Source: Melanocharis versteri
Lineage: Eukaryota > Chordata > Aves > Passeriformes > Melanocharitidae
Direction of reading: 5' to 3'
Assembly (NCBI GenBank): GCA_013397845.1
Contig: VZTG01007871.1
Location: 186,001 to 250,000 of the forward strand
DNA: 64,000 nt
A program made the translations under genes and the position numbers. This document shows, piece after piece, positions 12,700 through 23,822 of the stretch. The notes under the pieces are model-generated. The model worked only from the letters and a program-made list of their open reading frames with translations, had not been told where the DNA came from and ran no database searches. Each line of letters begins with the position of its first letter. Position 1 is the first letter of the stretch.

Positions 12700-13000
12700 C
12701 AGTTTGCTGGGTTCAAATTCTAGTCCTTTCCTCCAGCATATTCGTTCCCACCTGATCTATCCAGTCACTGAGATCATTAATGAAAATACTGAATAGAATT
12801 AGCTCAAGGACAGGCTTCTGTGAACCATGCTTAATAACCCTTCCAAACAGCATACCATTGATAACTATTCTCCTAATGTTCTCCAGTCTCATGCTCAGCC
12901 TATAATAAGTTTCTCTAGGTGACTTTTCCCTAGCTTGCTTATGCAAATGTCTTGTGGAAAACTGTCAGAAGTTTTTTCTAGATCAAGCTACCTGCACCTA
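12700..13000 (-). mobile_element. Degenerate CR1-like LINE reverse transcriptase fragment
   Basis: On the minus strand, 12713-12946 stays open and includes ELILFSIFINDLSDWID. This matches the conserved CR1/L3 RT stretch that reads, in family members, roughly as a glycine-proline-glutamine turn followed by VLGPxLFNIFINDL. The preceding residues (VINGMLFGRVIKHGSQKPV) fit the strand and turn before it, with the P-Q-G-S turn decayed. Just upstream, in another minus frame near 12940-12990, DLEKTSDSFPQDICISKL resembles RT motif A (D..K..D....). The frame change between them indicates a frameshift in dead copy. The YADD active-site motif expected downstream is not visible, so the fragment is truncated or eroded. 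CR1-type non-LTR retrotransposons are the main LINEs of birds and reptiles. The divergence points to an ancient insertion with no coding capacity. Confidence 0.85.
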
Positions 13001-16000
13001 TATTCTAGGTGATATTTTCAGAGTTTTTCACTCTGCTTTTATTTGGCTTCAGCTGCAAAACTGGACCTGTGTGGAGCCTGCTGCCCCAAGGCATGTGTTT
13101 ATTTTTGGGTTTTACTAGAATCCATTTTTCTTAGAAAAATTTAAATTTTTGATGTGTAAGAGGATGTGTAGGAATGTGGACTACTTTGGTGCAAAATACG
13201 CTGTACACAGGTGATATGCAAGTTATCTTGATAGGTGCATTTTAATCTTGACCTGCAAGACTGTGTTTGCAGCCTGTTTTAAGTATTCTGCACTCACAGC
13301 CCTAAATCAGAGCTGTCATCAAACACTCGGGTGCCAAGCATCCAAATGCAGCCTGGACCCAGTTTCAGCTCTGCAGCTTTTCTCTCTCATGGCTCCTGTC
13401 TAAATCACAGCCTGTAAGGCTTTCAGGGCTAAGAAGCAGCAAATTTTGCAGCTGAATTAAACAACACTTTGGTAACAAGGGTGAATCCTAACAGGAGTCT
13501 GGGGACACATTCAGGGTCATTTTCACCTATGGAATAAGTGGGGATTTGAATTGCAGGTGAGTATTGTGGTCCATTTCAGTATCATGATGCTTTCAGGTGT
13601 GATTAAAATGTTTTTGTTAACATTTAAAACTCAAACAAGACATTTTCTGATAATTCCTTTTCCTTTCTTGGCCTTGTAATAAGCATATAATAAATTAAAC
13701 AGCTGATGTCATGAGGAGCTATTGGATTTAAGCCCATCTGAACATGGAGATATTAGGACGCCTCCTGTACTTTTTTGTGTAATGAATGGGTCTTAGTTAT
13801 TATAAAGTGCTGCACAAATTCACCTCTGCACCGGTTGTTCAACAAACAATCCCCAGCAGAAAATGCCTGCTGTTTCCTAAGCCATGGGAAATGCTCTCTT
13901 TGCTCCATTAGCCCCGCTGCACTTGCTTGGTTTTTCCCCGTACTCGCTCCAAAGAGGAGGGAAGCATATCTTTACAACCACACTAGCAAGAATTAGCCCA
14001 ACTGTATTTTACAGGTACACTAACAAATAAGAGGAGAATCTGAGCAGCCCTGAGGGACTGAATCTGTTTGCTGCTGGGCTGTTCTATCTGCAGCTGGCAT
14101 CGGTGGAAACCCGAGTGCTCCATTAGAAGTTGACAGTTTCTGTTGGCTGGGGCACAGGGCAAACAGAGCCAGCCTGCTCTGCAGACAGACTGACAGCCTT
14201 TATCTCCCCCCACCCAGCTCAGGATGGGAAATTATGAGACTGTGAAACAAAAAGCTTGAAGCTGGGACTCGGAGCTCTTACCCTGCAGCTGTCGTTCCAA
14301 GGTGGAGCAGAGACACAAGGTTGCCTTCAGGGGCCATGTGGGAAATTGACTGGGTGCAATGCATTGAGTGAGGATTGGGACTCATCTGTAGGAATGGGTA
14401 ATAATGCATGGTGCTTGTGTGTGCTCCAGGTAGTGACATGGGGGTGTGCATCTGGAAATCTTCATTCCAGAACCTCAGGGATGGTATGGGTAAGTTGCCA
14501 CTCTAAGTTGACGAGGACCATAATCTGTTATAGGATGTACTCTTTTTTAACCATGCCCATGGATTCGTGCCTTAAGCAGCAGCATACTGCCCTTTCACCC
14601 TCCCCAAGGAGAGTCAGGCCTACACTGTCCTGGAGCATTTTCTTCCAGTAAATGTGACTGCTCAAATGATGCCTTGATGCTCTGATTGCTCACAAAACAG
14701 AAAGTAGGGCTTATATGTACTTTTATCCCCATGGTGCAGCAGAATTAGATTGCACCTCAAACACCTGGGGTTAGGGATGATTCATGGGAAATACCCAGAA
14801 TTTGATGTTTTCATCTTTTCAAAAGACATCCCTTCAGCCGGGGGACAGTGTGCCACACAGGAAGTACACTGGGCTTTGATGGTATCATAGTCTGAAGGGA
14901 AATGCATGATAGTACTCCGAATGCAAGGGAAGTGGTCTTTCCACTCTTGAGTTTGCAGATACTTGAGTGGTGAATTCATTGGTTCTCTCATGCAGAAGAA
15001 GTTATCTTTACCCCATCCTTGCTGTTTCTCTGGCCCTTTGTTTCACCAACAGTTTTTATCAGTAAACTCTTTGGTACAGCCAGCAAGTTTGTCGTAGGCT
15101 TAAGGCCTTGTTTTGTCACTAAATGCTGCTGTTTTGTTACTTGCTCTTTCCATTTGCAGTCTGGGTCTATGAGCTGCCCAACAGTAACATGAGTTTTGGG
15201 GCTGTTGGGGGTTTGCACATGGTCCTGCTATCCTTTTACTTGTTAACTCTATCAGACAATGTTGTAAAATGTGTAAAGGGAGAGTTCCCCATATCAGCTG
15301 CCTTTTGTTCATCTTAATCTCTAGTCAGTGTGAGTGACCTTTAGATAACAGCCAAGATAATAGTTTGTGCTCTAAAAGCTTGAATGTAGAAATGAGTGCT
15401 GCAAATATTCCTTTTGCTCTTAGCTGTCTGCCCTGTGATGGGTACATGGGTTGAATCATTATTCTAATTACCTTTTGAAGGTAAAGGTGGTATCCCATGA
15501 ATGGGATTTTCAGAAGCAGTAACCCTAAACTTACTCTTAAAACAGTCAGAGTGAGTTTCATGGCTAACTTCAGGGGTAGGAGTGTGCCCACAGCACACAG
15601 CTGAGGGCCTAAACCAAGCTGCTATACCTGGTTTGGTATGGCTGCAGGAGTGACCTTGGTTGATCTCCAACAGAATTAGGGCATTTTCCCCTGAATTACA
15701 GAGATTTAACCTCTTATTTGTAAGGCATACTCTGATGCCTGTTCAATAGTCTCTAAACCTCTCCTCACATATACAATAAACTCTGGTATTCCTACAGAGG
15801 AGGAGAAAAATGAAGGGAAAACATCTGGGGAAGGTAGAACGCAAGCACAGACCACTGAATCCATTTGGATATTGTCTTTTGGTTATAACAGTGTGTGAAA
15901 CCTTGGGGTGATCCACTGCAAAAATGGGGCAAAGATGGCTCCACCAAAAAATACTTCCAGCTTAGAGCTTGTGCCTATGTTTTTTGTCAGTTTGACCACA

Positions 16001-17099
16001 GTGTTGCACTGTATCAAAGAATAATACAGTTTGTGATTAGCCTTTAAAGCCCTTCTCCATGCATCATGCATAGGTCCAAGCCTACTGCTTGTCTTTGCGG
16101 GTTCTGAGACTTCACAGGTGTCAGAGTGAGGAAGAAGTCAAGTGATCCAAATGTCAGCAAGGACTTGGCCATCCTGCATTTCCCTTAGCAAGTCTCTCTG
16201 GCGTGCATGTGGAATATTTTCTGCCAGGTAAGTGGATCATGTGTCTTTTTGGTCTTAGTTTCAGCTACTTTGTGTCTGTCATTGTCAGACTCCTGAAAAA
16301 TTGCCCTGGGTGTTTCATGGTCTCAAGAATACCCATCTCTAAACATTTTGGTAGACGTCTGATTTGCACTGTTCTCTGCCTCCTGGTTTGTGACCAATGC
16401 TTTTTCTCCCCTTTTTTTTTTTTTTTCTGACATGCTTCTGGTCAAGAAGGTTTGTTTCTTATAGCACCAGGAGCAGAGTTAGAGGCGGAAGCAATGCAAA
16501 ACTCTGATATGTCCACATCTCTCTTCAATCTGTTTATCTTCTGCAGAGGCCTGATAGTGAATGACATTCATATAAACAGTGGGTGAAAGACCTGATGTGC
16601 ACAGTTCAAACATCCTGTCATGGTCTGGGCACATATACCTGATTGAAAAATAAACACCTAACATGCATAAACATCTGATGTGTTTTCCTGGTTAAAATTT
16701 TGTTTCCCTGTGCAGTGTTTTTGGAAGACCTACAGTTCATTCTTCTATTTTCTCACAATCCATAAGCTATAACCTGGTTTTAATTCTGCCTTGAGCTGCT
16801 GGCTGTGACTTGATTGATGCTGTAGACAAGTTTATCTGAAAGCAAGTTTATGTGATATAACAGTACTTAAGAGAAACATTTAAATGCTTTTCTCTTTCCA
16901 GCAGTGACCTGTTATACTATTTCACACAATTTAACCTTGTCTCTCCGCCTCAGTACTCTTGAGGGAATGGACAGTGCTTCAGTCTAGAAAGCCATGTAGG
17001 TTGGACCAGGGTATCATTTCAAATTCTGGAATCTCTATTCTTGCAAATTTTTCAGGATGAACCTGGATAAAGTCACCAGGTCTGAAATAACTTTGCTTT
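13001..17099. other. Non-coding sequence without recognised genes
   Basis: Open frames up to about 130 codons occur (for example 14256-14651 on the plus strand), but without domains or splice context. A perfect donor-like string (ttgcag|gtgagtattg) lies at 13558, but all three frames upstream contain stops within about 100 bases. A small acceptor-donor pair lies at 16189-16227 and is discussed in the findings. A T run sits at about 16411-16427. Confidence 0.5.
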
Positions 17100-17157
17100 C
17101 AGCAGAGGTTGGTGCTAGATGGTTTCCCAATATCTGAGTGATTCTATGAATCTGTGT
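17100..17157 (+). mobile_element. Eroded CR1 3' tail fragment
   Basis: The string agaggttggtgctagatgg, then gattctatgaatctgtg after a decayed centre, matches the layout of avian CR1 3' ends: a GGTTGGAxTAGATGA segment, about 20 bases, then a repeated ATTCTATGATTCTRTG tail. Orientation is plus. Only about 58 bases survive and the middle is badly diverged, so a chance match is possible. Confidence 0.5.
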
Positions 17158-18059
17158 TAGAGCGTGTGCAGCCATAGTTAAAATCAGGTTTGTTCACCCT
17201 GAAATTCCTGTAGCTTGGAAGAACGTCATCCTTAGATAATGTTTTCATTGCTGCTTCTTTGTGTCAGCCTCCTATAGTGGGATTTTTGACCTGAAGATCA
17301 GATGTTTCCTGGAACTGAGGGCATACAACAGATAAATTGCTGAAAAAGGTGTGAACAGAAGGTGCAGTAAAACTCTTCCGGAGCCATCATTTGTAGCAGT
17401 TATGGTCTGGTTCCAGATTCCAGCTGTGCACAGGGCTGGACAGTCCTGAACATCTATGGTGCTGCTGTGGCTGGGGTAGATTCTGTGTGCTGGGCCTGTG
17501 AAGATAAAACAGATCCAACATAAATGGCTGGGAAGCTGCTGACCATATGCAGTGGTTTCACTGCATTCATCTGACTGGAGGGACATGGTAGTGTGTCCTG
17601 GAGCCATGTTTCCAGAAGAGTATTCCTTTTCACGGCAGGAGGATGTGTGTTCTCCCATATTGCTCAGGGGATAGACCTTGGGCAAAGACCTTCAAAGTTT
17701 GTGCTTTCTCCTACATTTGGGGAAGAAGGTGGAAAACCCAGTCCGGGGAGCTGCTGATGTTAGAGGGAATCAGGCTTTGAGTCTGAAAGTCCTCAGTGAT
17801 GACTATTTTGGCCTGTAACAAGGCTTGATAAGATCTCTGGTATAGACTTACCTGTGCAGTTGACAGTTCTGCCTGTGAGAAGAAGTTTGTTTTTACTATG
17901 TGCTGCATTGGGCGTGCTGTTCATCCCTAGCTGTCGCTTTGCCCTCCTGCTGTCCTCAGCTCTTTCCAGAAACCTTAGATTTATCGCTCTTGGATTGTCT
18001 GTCTTGTTCTCGCCTTTAAAAATAAAAGCTTTTCAAAGGGCCTTTGGAACAGTCTGTGT

Positions 18060-18200
18060 TATTTTTGGCTCAGGCTCTTAGTGACACTCATTGCAGAATT
18101 AAAACTCCTAATTAGAAAGCAAAAAAAATTACAAGGGAAGGAAAACACATTGCTGCAAAATTAAGGTGGATATTTTAATTGCCCCAGAGGCATGGAATTG
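18060..18200. promoter_or_regulatory. Possible conserved non-coding block
   Basis: A compact AT-rich block contains TAATT-type homeodomain sites (cctaattagaaag) and further ATTA cores, without open frames. It has the even base mix of known enhancers rather than simple sequence. Conservation is inferred, not seen. Confidence 0.2.
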
Positions 18201-18227
18201 CTGTCCACTGCAGAGTTTGCTCTGCCT

Positions 18228-18274
18228 CAGAAGATCACTGTAGAAAATGATTACTGTTTTCTACAGTGTTTCTG
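18228..18274. repeat. Perfect 12-bp inverted repeat with extended stem
   Basis: The arm cactgtagaaaa (18236-18247) and its exact complement ttttctacagtg (18257-18268) flank a 9-base loop. Five more pairs (cagaa at 18228-18232 with ttctg at 18270-18274) extend the stem beyond a small 3/1 internal loop. The RNA hairpin would have 17 pairs. That is short for a canonical microRNA precursor, and no known microRNA sequence was recognised. Confidence 0.85.
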
Positions 18275-18934
18275 TCTACTGTTTCTACTGTATTCTAAGT
18301 AATCTACGACCTTTTAATTTTAAAAGCTCAAACAAACATCTCTGCCAGGATACTCAGATGCTTCCTGAGTTTGATGCAAATATCCTAATAAGAATAATTT
18401 AAAATTTAGACACGTGATGTTGGGAAAACGATGTAGAGGGAAAAAGTAGTGAATTGAGGATGACAAGGGAAGAAGATTGTTGTAATAAAACAAGACATAC
18501 AATGGAGTTAGAAGTGCAGATGACCTCTATGACCTTGGATTTTTCAAGTGATTCATTTCTCCTGTGCAAACTTCTTGAAAATTGCTTTGAGATCATCTGC
18601 CATGAGGCTCTGCACAAAGGGACATGTCTGTAGAAATTTGTGTGAGCTTCTTTCCAGTTTGGGTAGGTGCTGCCTGATGCTGCTCTCCTCCCTTTTCCAT
18701 CTGGGCATGCTTGGCCCTGGTCAAACCCTCAGTTTTTTCCATGGTACTTTTCACCGGAGCAGGGGTGGGAGGGTTGTGCTTGTTGGTGTCTGTGTGTATT
18801 TGTGTCTGCCAGACCCCCCCTGAGGTCCTAGTTGTGCTCTGCAAAGCTGTTTTGAGGGGAGAGGAAAAAGAAACAGAGAAAAGGAGATGATTGACAGTAG
18901 CCCTTTAGATTTCTGTTGTTAATGCACCAGTAAT

Positions 18935-18951
18935 AAGATAAGTCTTATCTT
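18935..18951. promoter_or_regulatory. Head-to-head GATA-site palindrome
   Basis: The string aagataagtcttatctt is an 8-bp perfect inverted repeat around a single base, giving two AGATAAG sites, the optimal GATA-factor consensus, on opposite strands. Such paired sites are bound by both zinc fingers of GATA factors in known cases. Function here is inference. Confidence 0.4.
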
Positions 18952-19126
18952 TAAATGTTCATGGAATCGAGACTTTGATGGAAACAGGCTTTTGGGTTAA
19001 TATATTTTTGATAGATAAAGCAGAATGAAATGAAATGAATAGACCAGTATTTAGAGAAAGACATTTTTTGTTTAAATCTCTCTCCTGGCATGCTGTCTGG
19101 GAGCATGTGACACTCACATATAAATG

Positions 19127-19159
19127 GTGTGTTTGTAAACACACACTCCGTGTGTGTTT
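19127..19159. repeat. Overlapping GT/AC palindromes with forkhead-like core
   Basis: The segment gtgtgttt-gt-aaacacac is a perfect 8-bp inverted repeat, and aaacacacac-tcc-gtgtgtgttt is a perfect 10-bp one sharing the central arm (19137-19146). Two hairpins are thus mutually exclusive. The first contains tgtttgtaaaca, a palindromic forkhead-type site. Alternating purine-pyrimidine runs could also take Z-DNA form. Confidence 0.8.
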
Positions 19160-20599
19160 CAGGGGGATATGAGGGCCTAAAAGGGGTGTTACTGGGCTAA
19201 GAGGCTGCTGAGTGAGATGAAATCTGCCAGTTGAGATGAAAAATCTCACCTTCTGTCCCTTCACTTTGTTCAAGCCCAGCTCTTGCTGGGTGGGTAAATG
19301 TGAACAGATAAGAGTTTGCAGTGTAGAGATTTTGCCTCCCCCATGCTCCCACATGAAAAAGGAGTTGCATGCCAGCCCCTTGGAGGAGTTTGGGCAGCAA
19401 TGTTCTGTGGTTTGAGCTGCACAGGGGGAGTCTGGGATGTTGTAGTCATTAATGCATTTCAGCTCAAACCCTTTGGATGGTCTGTTTTGCATATTTGCAC
19501 ATATGGATGAAATTATCTTACAACCATGTGTAGTACAGTGTCTGGGAAGGACATACCAAGGGGACAGAGCCTTCTCACCGCTAAGAGCTGCAGCATCTGG
19601 GGCTTGGATCCCAGACCACTTGGTTGCTGCTTTTCAGTCATGTGTTTGCATCACAGTTGTTGAATTTTGTCTGCCCGGCTTCATCCCTCTCTTTCAAACC
19701 TCTTCAGTGAGGAGTCATCTCTCCTTCCTTGTCTCTCCCTGCCCGTGAACCTCTGCACTGCAGCCCCAGTCATCTGAGCCATGCAAGTTCATTTTGTCTG
19801 TAACCTGCCTGGACTCAAAATGATCTCTCCCTCTTAGGATATTCTGCCATAACCCCAGCATCTTACCAAATCTTACAAAGTATCACTAAATGGCTGCTAG
19901 AGCATCACATGGAATTGATGGTAAATGTTGCCTGGCAAGTGAGTGGCACAGCTGGGAGAAGAAGGTCCCAGTTTCTTCAAAGACAGACAAATGGGTCTAA
20001 AAAACCTGTAATTCAGATCAACCGGGGGAAACGAGACACAAATTTTCATTTGATTACATGAAATCTTTGGTGATGTTGTGCCAAACTGGGGCTTTGATTT
20101 CTCTTGTTTTAATATGACCTCTTTAGCTTGGTCCAGGGTTTTGCTTGTTTTAAGGGGTTATAAAGTCAGGTCTGGAAACACAGGGTAAAAGCTTTGGTTC
20201 TTTTCAAAACTGGTGACAGAAGTCTGACTTAATGCCATTAGGATTGGCATCAAATCCAGGCAAACAATTTTTCCAGGAGTAATTTTCCATACAACATACT
20301 ACAAGTGTAGTAGGGTCCAAATTCCTCATTCATGTATCATTTCATGTTTTTTCAGCCTTTCACTCGGTGGTGGGCTCTGGGCTTTGTCCAACTTCCTGAG
20401 CTTGCTTATCCCTGTTTGTGGTGTCCCTGCTTTCAGCTGGATGAGCATATCTGTGCTTGTGGGCACATGTCACAGGTGCCAGTCTTTGCACCACTCTGAA
20501 ATTTGCTTCCTTTGAACAATTTTCTTGGGGTTTGGTTCATCAGGAACCAAATACATTTTAGAAACCTGCATGTATGTTGGTTAGAATGTATTTGTGTAG

Positions 20600-20870
20600 C
20601 TCACAGACCTCTATCTTTAATTAACATGAAACAACCGTCTTGAATCTAAGAAGCCATCTAGTTGCAATTAGTTCTTGTTTGCTAATTAATTACCAATGGA
20701 TGATTTAAGGCTTGTTTACTGAGGTTTAGCAGCTATCAAGACAGACATCTACTACTCAGGGGATTTACTGTGCGGTAACTGGATTGTTGAATTAAATTCT
20801 TATTGGAGACCGTTAAACTGTGACTGAAGAACGCTGCTCTGCTGGCGGAGTTTCCTTTAACAGCTCACCT
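20600..20870. promoter_or_regulatory. Possible conserved non-coding element rich in TAATTA
   Basis: Homeodomain cores repeat at tttaattaac (about 20617) and gctaattaattacc (20681-20694), with a further ATTA-rich stretch to 20830. Sequence near 20820-20850 (accgttaaactg, gaacgctg, gctggcgg) retains CpGs unusual for the neighbourhood. No frame is convincingly coding. Likely an enhancer-type element; inference only. Confidence 0.28.
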
Positions 20871-21879
20871 GGGTCCTCCAGGTCCTGCTGCCATGGGGTA
20901 GCATTGCTCTTAATGGGAGGGGAGGTTAGGCTGATACTCCTGACTCACTGGAGTGAGCAGCTTGTTTCCTTCTAAAAATTATAGGCAAGGAAAACCAGGA
21001 TCTTGGCTCCTAGCTGTGTTGGTAGAGCAGTGCTATTCACACACACTCTCAAATACAGTCTGTCATGTCTGGCAGTCATCTGAGTTCACCTTTGTCTCTT
21101 CGTGGGTGCTCATCATATCTTAGTCCAAACAGACAGCCATGAATTGAGTCTTATTCTGTTGGGATTTGTTTGCAGACTGGCTTTTGCTTTTGCATGTAGG
21201 CTTTCGTTTTTTCTTCTTTTGACAATTTACCTGGCAGTTTTGTTGAATTCTTTAAAGTCTGTGGGTTTGTTTCAGATTCAGTCTCTGTGTTCATGGACTA
21301 TTTGGTCACCAAAACCCCAAGTTTCTGCTCAGCACTTGATGAATGGGAACAAGTATTTATGGTGGCAGTTAGTGGCTTTTTTGGGTAACCAGCTTGAAGA
21401 GGCTTGAGAAGATGGTGTGTTCACTGCCTTCTCAAAGCCAAGCTCTTGAGGTGCCTGGAGATGTGCAACCATCATTGCTCACTGCTTTTGAAAGCCCTAC
21501 CCTGCACGTCGTGGATAAAACAACAGAAGGGAAAGTTAAACACTGATACTCACACTCAGAAGCTCTTGGGTTTGCCATAGAGAGTTGCTTCCTGCAGATT
21601 GGCATGAACAAAAGCTGTCCATGCAGGCATTGATGAATAATAAGGGGCAGAAATGTGCTTTATGAGAGCAGCAGTTCAGAGTTTGAAGGGTTGGCTCTAA
21701 AAGCTGTCTGCAGGACCTTTAGCCTCTGTCAAGGACTGCTCTTCCATTTTGGTTTTTAGCCAGCAGGTCATGAAAGGAGGTAGGAGACCAGCAAGGGTGC
21801 TGGGAGTTTCTAAATGGAGACAAGCTTGGTAGGATTTCATGTAACAATTTTATCCATTCTTTCATTTTCTCTTGTGCTT
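20871..21879. other. Non-coding sequence, nothing recognised
   Basis: One plus-strand open frame of about 100 codons (21102-21407) is hydrophobic and has no start context or domain. A minus-strand donor-like string (ggacccag|gtgagctg) lies at plus 20868-20869 without a matching acceptor. Nothing else was identified. Confidence 0.45.
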
Positions 21880-22600
21880 TCCTTATTTATAAGCCTGAGG
21901 TTTGGATTGCTTTTCTCCAGACTCTCTCACTAAGCGGAGCTGGCAGGGGAAAAAAAAAAAAAAAGCAGAGAGAATGAGCAACTGTGGCAGAAAACTGATT
22001 AAAAAGAATAATTAGCATTTGGCCCTGATAAATGAGCAAAGCCATTAATTAGACTGATTTACTCCTGGCTTTTTTTTTCCTTCTCCCTTTCCTCTCTCTC
22101 TCTTTTTTTTTTTTCCCTCTTTATCAAATGGCAGTGCCATGACTGCCCCTTTGGTACGTTTTCATCAGCTTTTCTCCAGTTGTCAGAGCTAACACCCTCC
22201 TTTCCTGGAGCCCAAGCAGCTTCTTGTAGCTAATGGATATGGAATGCAGCCAGAGCTGATAGCTGCTAGATCTCCACTGGCTTACAGGTGTTTCCATCAT
22301 TACTGGCGTATTATCTGCAATTGGGTCTCCTTCTTCCTCCTCCTCCTCCTCCTCTTTTTTCTCTCTGTTTTCACCCTTCTTTGCAGTGTTCTAGAAGTAA
22401 TTACAGTTTAAAAAAAAAAAGTTGGCAGATTTTTAAGAATTTTATTTTATGCAACACGATGTCCCAGTGATCAAATAAATTTCTTTTTTTGGCACGGTGA
22501 CAAACAGCAATGTTGCTGCTGTCGCCTGTTTGAATGTAATTACCAGGATGAAAGGGAGAATTTTAATTAAGACAATTTCCCCCCACACCTTCTTCCCTCC
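21880..22600. promoter_or_regulatory. Possible conserved non-coding cluster between simple tracts
   Basis: Blocks such as gaataattagcatttggccc (about 22005) and attttaattaagacaattt (about 22560) carry homeodomain-type cores and alternate with homopolymer and trinucleotide tracts (A15 near 21950, T-rich near 22070 and 22105, (TCC)n at 22331). The intervening sequence is balanced and non-coding. I infer a regulatory cluster; an alignment would be needed to confirm. Confidence 0.25.
22331..22354 (+). repeat. (TCC)n trinucleotide repeat
   Basis: About six TCC units follow ttct and run into a T tract. This is a pure pyrimidine strand, minor in length. Confidence 0.85.
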
Positions 22601-23670
22601 CCCTTATTCAAATAATGAGCTAGGGACTGTGGTTTTTTAGTGTTGGGGTTTTTTTTAATGTGTGCTTTTTTATTAAGAAATATTAGTAATCATCAGACTA
22701 TTGCATATTATATCATGACTATCCCCCCCCCACACTCCCACCCTGATGAGAGCTGGCTGAAGGCTTGGGTCTGTGCAGAATGGGAAAATGATGCATTCAC
22801 AGTCTCAAATGGGAGCTTGGTACTGTACAAGCCAATATGAGCATAAAAGTGCTTGTTTCAGATCTTAAATGGTGCAAATGGGATCACTGGCACATATATG
22901 GTGCTTGGAACCTTTTGTGATTAATTATTATATACATTCCTGTAATGTCCAGAGGTCAAATTCTTCATGCAGTTTAGGGCCCTGGAAGCAGAGACAGGCC
23001 CAAGTGGCTGCCTGGGAGCCAAATGCCACAGAAACATAACATCTGGATTAGACCTTCATTCTTTAGACCCAGCTCCAATTTAGGGAAGCATTTGAATTGT
23101 GTGCTGGGCAATGGGTAAGAGAAAGATGCTTCTGGGGTAGAAGGAGGAAGAAAGTTGCTGGCAAAGGGCAGATGTGGAGTGAAATGAGAGAAGAATATGC
23201 TGGGCTTTGTTGGAAGGAGTTGGTGGAAAGCTGAGGAGAGGTAAATGGCAACTGGAGCTGGGAAATAAGGCAATTAGAGTTTATCTGGAATGGGATTTAC
23301 TTTTAAAGTTCAAGCAAGTACAAATGGATAATTCTTATAAGCCTCTGGCATGGAAGGTGCATTGGCAATGGGTTTGCAAGTAAAGACCATTAGTTAGAGT
23401 TAAGGCTTTGTGAGGAGCATATGAGGTGCTGGGCTAAGATTTTGGGGGGTAGTCAACCAAATTCCCTAATCATTCTGTGAATCTTGCCTCTTATCTCAGG
23501 AGGATGCATGCTGGGGATGATTTTAACTGGCTGCTGCCTTGGAAGGACATGTTACTCTGCAGTACTGTCACCTCTGTGCCCCTGAGTCTCACCACCATTT
23601 GCAGAAGTTATACAGAAGTCAAGTTTGCTGGGGCTGTACCCTGATGCACAGGCAGGAGCATGGAGAGGAA
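22601..23670. other. Non-coding sequence, nothing recognised
   Basis: A run of nine C bases lies at 22723-22731. Purine-rich sequence at 23090-23260 produces overlapping short open frames on the minus strand, with no domain. No gene or transposon was seen. Confidence 0.5.
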
Positions 23671-23822
23671 TTCTTTGGGTTTTTTGTTAGTTTGGTGTGG
23701 TTTTTTGGGTTTTGGGGGGGTTTTTTGGATTTTTTTTGTTTTTTTTAATTTTCTTTTTTGTTTTGTTTTGTTTTTGTTTGTTTGTTTGTTTTTGTTTTGT
23801 TTTTTGTTATTGTTTTGTAGGG
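23671..23822 (+). repeat. T/G-rich low-complexity tract
   Basis: About 150 bases consist almost only of T and G, in runs of TTTTTT, GGGG and TTTG/TTTTG units. It starts with irregular GGG-T blocks and ends in (TTTTG)/(TTTG) repeats. It creates artificial lysine/asparagine-rich and phenylalanine-rich open frames on the two strands, which should not be called genes. G-runs near 23706-23720 may form a G-quadruplex. Confidence 0.9.

Larger units (their letters stand above)
17158..20599. other. Non-coding sequence with several short palindromes
   Basis: No gene is recognised. Two of the longer open frames of the window lie here on the minus strand (17272-17685, 137 codons; 18959-19492, 177 codons). 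Neither contains a known domain, a transmembrane signature or convincing codon bias. A perfect donor-like site on the minus strand (gcacag|gtaagtcta) lies at plus 17850-17851. The palindromes at 18228-18274, 18935-18951 and 19127-19159 are listed separately. Confidence 0.5.

Noticed and set aside
13440..13562. Consensus donor cag|gtgagtattg considered as the end of a coding exon
   Set aside because: All three upstream frames contain stops before any plausible acceptor. It may still be non-coding.
17272..17685. Minus-strand frame of 137 codons, considered as retroelement or pseudogene remnant
   Set aside because: No motif of any retroelement protein or known gene family could be found, and the continuation upstream is out of frame.
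23700..23722. T/G runs considered as interstitial telomere sequence
   Set aside because: The units are irregular and no TTAGGG repeats are present.
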